Source: Haloarchaeobius sp. FL176
GTDB lineage: Archaea > Halobacteriota > Halobacteria > Halobacteriales > Natrialbaceae
Direction: 5' to 3'
Assembly: GCF_024609245.1 (NCBI RefSeq)
Contig: NZ_JANJYH010000003.1
Location: 389,166-453,165 of the forward strand
Length of the DNA stretch: 64,000 bases
Position 1 is the stretch's first letter; the number at the start of each line of letters is the position of its first letter. Position numbers and translations under genes: made by a program. The notes under the pieces were generated by a model that was given only the letters and a program-made list of their open reading frames with translations, was not told the DNA's origin and ran no database searches. Below, one piece after another: positions 61,004-64,000 of this stretch.

Positions 61004-61483
61004 ATGCCAATCGTCAACGGCGACGACATGGAGTGGACGATGGTCGGCGACGGCGAGGAGGCCCTCCGGCGGAAGAAGCTGGCCGAGCCGGCCGGGGGCG
61101 AGTCGCTGGGCTGCAGCCTCTACGAGCTACCCGCAGGCGGCAAGTCGTGGCCCTACCACTACCACACGGGCAACGAGGAGGCGATGTACGTCCTCGACGG
61201 AGAGTGCACGCTCCGGCTCGACGGCGAGATGGTCCCGCTCGAGGCGGGTAACTACGTGGCGCTCCCGGCGGACGAACGCGGCGCCCACAGGGTCGTCAAC
61301 GACAGCGAGGGACCTGTCAGGTACCTCGCGATGTCGACCATGACGGAGCCGGACGTGACGGTGTACCCCGACTCCGAGAAGATCGGCGTGTACGCCGGCT
61401 CGCCGCCGGGCGGATCGGGCGAGCGTAGCGTCCACGGCTACTACCGCGTCGGCGACGACGTGGACTACTGGGAGGGCGAGTGA
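61004..61483 (+). CDS. Cupin domain protein
   Basis: 159 residues. Cupin motif 1 'PYHYHTGNEEAMYVLDGE' (His, His, Glu metal ligands) and motif 2 'GNYVALPADERGAHRVVND' with His. The overall form, 'MEWTMVGDGEEALRRKKLAE...LGCSLYELPAGGKSWPYHYH', is a family often found with sugar or nucleotide metabolism and as small metal-binding regulators; function is not readable. The start ATG 61004 follows ACGCTTACC, a weak promoter-like box. Confidence 0.9.
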   Translation: MPIVNGDDMEWTMVGDGEEALRRKKLAEPAGGESLGCSLYELPAGGKSWPYHYHTGNEEAMYVLDGECTLRLDGEMVPLEAGNYVALPADERGAHRVVNDSEGPVRYLAMSTMTEPDVTVYPDSEKIGVYAGSPPGGSGERSVHGYYRVGDDVDYWEGE

Positions 61484-61486
61484 GGC

Positions 61487-62011
61487 CTAGTCCCACTCGA
61501 ACTCCAGCCCGGAGCAGTGCGGCCGGTCCTCGAGTTCGGGACAGCCCTGGCAGTCGTCGAGTGCGGTCAGCCCCTTGTAGCCGACGTAGGGAACCAGGAA
61601 GCCGACGAACAGGACGGCACCGACCAGCCGGTCGGCGGGCCGGAAGAGCAACGGGAGGGCGGCGACGGCGAGTCCGACCGCCAGCAGTGCTTTCGTCACC
61701 ATCTGCCAGCGGATGCTCCGGACGTCGAACAGCGCCTTCGAGACGAGCAGGGGGGCGGCCAGCGCCCCCGCGACGGCGTACAGCGCGACAGTCGGGACGA
61801 CGAACACACTCGGGACCATCAGGTAGAGCAGCGACAGGAGCGAGAGCGAGGCGAGACCGACCGGGTAGACGACGAAGCAACCCAGACAGAGCTGTGCGCC
61901 GTAGAGCTCGAACGTGTGGTGCGAGTAGTACGCACAGGACGGGTGGTGGGCGAGTACGATGGGCTTTCGCTGCCAGACGTACTGCACGAGCCGTTCGAGT
62001 GGGTTCGACAT
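61487..62011 (-). CDS. DUF2085 family membrane protein
   Basis: 174 residues. 'HPSCAYYSHHTFELYGAQLC' then 'LGCFVVYPVGL' shows the DUF2085 pattern of Cys/His in the first loop, followed by four to five helices; the tail has 'CQGCPELEDRPHC', a possible metal-binding cysteine cluster. The role of the family is unknown. Convergent with the cupin gene, with only a three-base gap. Confidence 0.82.
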   Translation of the reverse strand: MSNPLERLVQYVWQRKPIVLAHHPSCAYYSHHTFELYGAQLCLGCFVVYPVGLASLSLLSLLYLMVPSVFVVPTVALYAVAGALAAPLLVSKALFDVRSIRWQMVTKALLAVGLAVAALPLLFRPADRLVGAVLFVGFLVPYVGYKGLTALDDCQGCPELEDRPHCSGLEFEWD

Positions 62012-62074
62012 GTGAGTGGTATCCGTTACTGACCGGGAGGGCGACCGACAAAAAACTACGCCGGACGGGCGGTC

Positions 62075-62314
62075 CTAGAACTCCTCTGTCTCGTTCTCGG
62101 TGCCGTGCTCGTGGCCCATGCCACCGACATCGTCGAGGTTCTCGCCACAGTTCGGACAGGTACCTGCACCCATCCGGACGGCCTCGCGGCACTCGGGACA
62201 GACCCACATCTCCTCTTTGTTGCTGATGTAGTAGTATATGCCAACCGGCAGGCAGATCAGCAGCCCCACGATTAGCCCGGCCATGCTTCCGTCGAATTCG
62301 GATGTCGTCTCCAT
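62075..62314 (-). CDS. Small membrane protein with C-terminal zinc ribbon
   Basis: 79 residues. One membrane helix ('MAGLIVGLLICLPVGIYYYI') is followed by a zinc ribbon with ligands in 'WVCPECREAVRMGAGTCPNC'. The His-rich end (GGMGHEHGTENE) could bind metal as well. Function unknown; such one-helix zinc-ribbon proteins are common in haloarchaea. 63-base gap to the DUF2085 gene, same strand, so perhaps one transcript. Confidence 0.75.
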   Translation of the reverse strand: METTSEFDGSMAGLIVGLLICLPVGIYYYISNKEEMWVCPECREAVRMGAGTCPNCGENLDDVGGMGHEHGTENETEEF

Positions 62315-62337
62315 ACAGGGCTCAAATCAGAGACTAG

Positions 62338-62559
62338 TCACTTAAATGTGTCGTCGATGAGACCTTTCCACGGCGAGGCAGAACGCGGCTCCTTCCCGTC
62401 CGCGCGCTCGACGAGCAGCCGTGCAACGCCAACCAGCTCGCGAGCGATGGCTCCCGGGTCCGGCCGACGGGGACGACCACCGGCACGACGACCGCCGGCG
62501 GTCCCGGCCCCTACTGACTCCTCCGGCCGGTCACTCGCGGCAGTCTCCGGCACGAACAT
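62338..62559 (-). CDS. Possible small protein, weakly supported
   Basis: 73 residues. The last part 'GAIARELVGVARLLVERADG' and 'SPWKGLIDDTFK' reads like a genuine amphipathic helix and tail with normal codon use, while the N-terminal half (AGTAGGRRAGGRPRRPDPG) is low complexity. It lies in the 351-base space between the zinc-ribbon gene and cspA. No family recognised. Confidence 0.35.
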   Translation of the reverse strand: MFVPETAASDRPEESVGAGTAGGRRAGGRPRRPDPGAIARELVGVARLLVERADGKEPRSASPWKGLIDDTFK

Positions 62560-62632
62560 CGCCGAGAGGCACTCAATCGCCCGAAATCAGCCGGTCTCCG
62601 GCCAGCTGGTCGCTCGAACCGAACGCGGAAGC

Positions 62633-62639
62633 CTTATCG
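62633..62639 (+). promoter_or_regulatory. TATA-like box of cspA
   Basis: CTTATCG lies 27-33 bases before the ATG at 62666, giving a near-leaderless transcript. Confidence 0.5.
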
Positions 62640-62665
62640 GTCTCCCGCTCGTTGGTCCGGTTGCA

Positions 62666-62860
62666 ATGGCGAAAGGCAAGGTTGACTTCTTCAACGACAC
62701 AGGCGGCTACGGTTTCATCGAGACTGAGGACGCGGACGAGGACGTTTTCTTCCACATGGAGGACGTTGGCGGACCGGACCTCGAAGAGGGACAGGAGATC
62801 GAATTCGAGATCGAGGACGCCCCGAAGGGCCCGCGCGCGAAGAACGTAACCCGTCTCTGA
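62666..62860 (+). CDS. cspA: Cold-shock domain protein CspA
   Basis: 64 residues, a single cold-shock domain. 'KGKVDFFNDTGGYGFIETED' carries the RNP1 motif (GYGFIE) and 'DVFFHMED' RNP2; the third strand is 'GQEIEFEIEDAPKGPRAKNV'. It binds single-stranded RNA or DNA and acts as an RNA chaperone. Haloarchaea have several copies. Followed by a tandem set of hairpins in the 3' region. Confidence 0.96.
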   Translation: MAKGKVDFFNDTGGYGFIETEDADEDVFFHMEDVGGPDLEEGQEIEFEIEDAPKGPRAKNVTRL

Positions 62861-62897
62861 GCGTCGCTTCCTAACGGACGACCACGATTCGATTCAC

Positions 62898-62999
62898 GCT
62901 CGCGCCTCTTTCGGCGCGAGCCACAACTTCGACCACGAGGAGCACCGCTCCTCGCATCCATCCTCCGCACGGCTGCTCGACCGCGAGTGACGACACTCG
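62898..62999. repeat. Three consecutive perfect hairpins downstream of cspA
   Basis: Stem 1: GCTCGCGCC (62898-62906) pairs with 62913-62921 across a 6-base loop. Stem 2: CGAGGAGC (62936-62943) pairs with 62947-62954 across ACC. Stem 3: CGAGTG (62984-62989) pairs with 62994-62999 across ACGA. All are perfect. They could stabilise the mRNA 3' end or pause transcription. Confidence 0.75.
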
Positions 63000-63263
63000 A
63001 CGGCGGGCACGCCGGGCTCCTACACGAACGGACAGTTTCTCGAGTTCGCGCACCCCACACAGACACATTTACCCAGATTTAGTAGATTTTACCCCCGGTC
63101 CCAGAACTATTATAGGAATATAAGTGTCCAAACTTGCGCTATTGGGCAAGATTTTAATACACCGGCACATATCGTCGAGTGCAGCGGTGACCCGCTGTGC
63201 GCTGGAGTGCACCTGCCGACGCGAGTCCGCAGGGTCTCCGTGTGCTGCCGTCACTCATGCTCT

Positions 63264-63297
63264 GACGGCGGCCGTGAGTGGCTGCACGGCCGCCGTC
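63264..63297. repeat. Perfect 13-bp inverted repeat
   Basis: GACGGCGGCCGTG (63264-63276), loop AGTGGCTG, and the exact complement CACGGCCGCCGTC (63285-63297). A smaller stem, CAGCGG/CCGCTG around TGAC, lies at 63182-63197. The 13-bp stem is the longest perfect hairpin I found in the window. Confidence 0.85.
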
Positions 63298-63442
63298 CCC
63301 GTGTCCTACACATCGACGAGCGACCGCGTCTTGTGGCCTCGAAGTTTCCGACGGCTACTGTGTGATACACACCCGCTCGTGAGAAAGTGTATCATTATGT
63401 ATCGAAGGTAGTATTAGGTATTTTCATCGCATAGGGCATAAC

Positions 63443-63450
63443 TTTATATT
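63443..63450 (+). promoter_or_regulatory. TATA-like box of the winged-helix gene
   Basis: TTTATATT lies 26-33 bases before the ATG at 63476, a strong haloarchaeal TATA box with a leaderless start. Confidence 0.6.
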
Positions 63451-63475
63451 CGATGCAGACGTCGCTTGTAGTACG

Positions 63476-63706
63476 ATGAGCACCCAACGCGCCGTCCTCA
63501 GACAGACCACCGAACCGATTCCGACCCAGCTGACCTCGCCGACCGCGAAGCTGATCTACCTCTACCTCGACACCACTGGGCAGTCGACCGTCGACGAGAT
63601 GCAGCAGTCGCTCGACATCCCGAAGCTCGCACTGTTCTCGGTCCTCGGCTCGCTGACCGACTCCGGGCTCGTCGAATGCGACGGCGGCTGCTACGCCGCC
63701 AGCTGA
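63476..63706 (+). CDS. Small winged-helix protein (TrmB/MarR-like HTH)
   Basis: 76 residues. '[20 protein letters not shown]' then '[19 protein letters not shown]' then '[15 protein letters not shown]' is a single winged helix-turn-helix: helix 1, recognition helix, and wing. Haloarchaeal proteins of this type are usually annotated as TrmB/MarR-family regulators without effector domain. Cys residues in '[11 protein letters not shown]' could bind metal or respond to oxidants. Target unknown. Confidence 0.82.
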   Translation: MSTQRAVLRQTTEPIPTQLTSPTAKLIYLYLDTTGQSTVDEMQQSLDIPKLALFSVLGSLTDSGLVECDGGCYAAS

Positions 63707-63777
63707 GCCCGCCGTTCCGGTTCCGTCTTCTGCGACTCTGCGACCGATTGCTTTTCGCTGTGACTGCGCTTCGAAGC

Positions 63778-63785
63778 CTTTATTC
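63778..63785 (+). promoter_or_regulatory. TATA-like box of the L10e gene
   Basis: CTTTATTC lies 32-39 bases before the ATG at 63817, slightly long for a leaderless start, so a leader of a few bases is likely. Confidence 0.5.
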
Positions 63786-63816
63786 GCGCGCTCGGCCTCA
63801 GTTGCCCGTAATAACC

Positions 63817-64000
63817 ATGTCCGACAAACCGGCGTCGATGTACCGGGAGATTTCCAAGCCCGCGTACACCCGGCGTGAGTACATCACCGGCATCCCCGGC
63901 TCGAAGATCGCACAGCACAAGATGGGCGACACCGCCAGCGACGCCGACGACTGGCCCGTCCAGATCTCGCTGGTCCTCGAAGAGGAGTGCCAGCTCCGTC
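63817..64000 (+). CDS. 50S ribosomal protein L10e/L16, N-terminal part
   Basis: 61 residues visible; the gene continues past the window edge. '[20 protein letters not shown]' and '[17 protein letters not shown]' are the conserved start of archaeal L10e (universal L16), a large-subunit protein close to the A-site tRNA. Monocistronic start with its own TATA box. Confidence 0.96.
   Translation, partial: MSDKPASMYREISKPAYTRREYITGIPGSKIAQHKMGDTASDADDWPVQISLVLEEECQLR

Larger units (their letters stand above)
62861..63475. other. 615-base gene-poor stretch with many inverted repeats
   Basis: I see no convincing protein gene here. The first 140 bases after cspA hold three perfect hairpins. From about 63060 the composition becomes AT-rich (ATTATAGGAATATAAG at 63107-63122 would be a good promoter), then a GC-rich core (63180-63300) with two more perfect stems, then AT-rich again up to the promoter of the winged-helix gene. 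A structured non-coding RNA in 63125-63400 is possible. It lacks the recognisable RNase P and SRP RNA core motifs. Confidence 0.5.

Noticed and set aside
63124..63411. 95-residue plus-strand frame in the gene-poor stretch before the winged-helix gene
   Set aside because: Its sequence has no recognisable domain, many Cys and Ser in random order, and it runs through the perfect 13-bp stem. A structured RNA explains the region better.

Overview
The window is a stretch of chromosome from a haloarchaeon (class Halobacteria). The evidence is very high GC with acidic proteins, Tat-type 'RR...lipobox-Cys' lipoproteins, leaderless genes with a TATA-like box 25-35 bases before the start codon, and families largely confined to this class (bat-type HTH regulators, HalX receiver proteins, UPF0058, DUF5800, DUF4212 symporter partner). 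The right edge enters ribosomal protein L10e (L16). I could not fix the genus. I saw no tRNA, rRNA, CRISPR array or intact insertion sequence.

Layout. 1-9.96 kb: housekeeping genes (XPB-associated nuclease fragment, NSUN-type RNA methyltransferase with a PUA-like partner, PAC2-type chaperone, aminotransferase, HalX/bat regulator, UbiA prenyltransferase, YchF-like GTPase). 10.1-14.8 kb: lipoproteins (one frameshifted, one in an AT-rich patch), a bactofilin, small conserved proteins, a perfect 55-bp tandem duplication, a GT87-like enzyme and an HNH protein. 14.9-26 kb: a molybdenum hydroxylase region (XdhC, MocA-like, hydantoinase, 2Fe-2S, molybdopterin, FAD and CoxG-like subunits, and a cyclase-family hydrolase). 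It is broken up by strand changes, unrelated genes and two remnants of zinc alcohol dehydrogenases. 26-41 kb: P-type ATPase, VIT1-like/DUF211 pair, CocE hydrolase, UraA-like nucleobase permease, MoeA, CoA-transferase, AIM24, and an MhqD/MhqO-like esterase/dioxygenase pair.

41.3-56.4 kb looks like a carboxylate-assimilation block: UspA, a DUF4212/sodium-solute symporter pair, two AMP-forming acetyl-CoA synthetases flanking a bat-type regulator, a complete Liv-type ABC importer divergent from the second synthetase, and an acyl-CoA dehydrogenase. 56.5-62.6 kb holds a redoxin/CcdA pair, a beta-helix lipoprotein, methylglyoxal synthase and several small proteins. 62.6-64 kb has cspA, a 615-base gene-poor stretch rich in inverted repeats, a small winged-helix protein and the start of L10e.

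How the genes may work together. The molybdenum hydroxylase genes carry their own maturation functions, with MoeA and a nucleobase permease 8-10 kb further on, so purine, pyrimidine or other N-heterocycle oxidation is the most economical reading. In the 41-56 kb block, uptake, activation to CoA thioester, first oxidation and a plausible regulator lie side by side. Both substrate assignments are inference from families and gene order.
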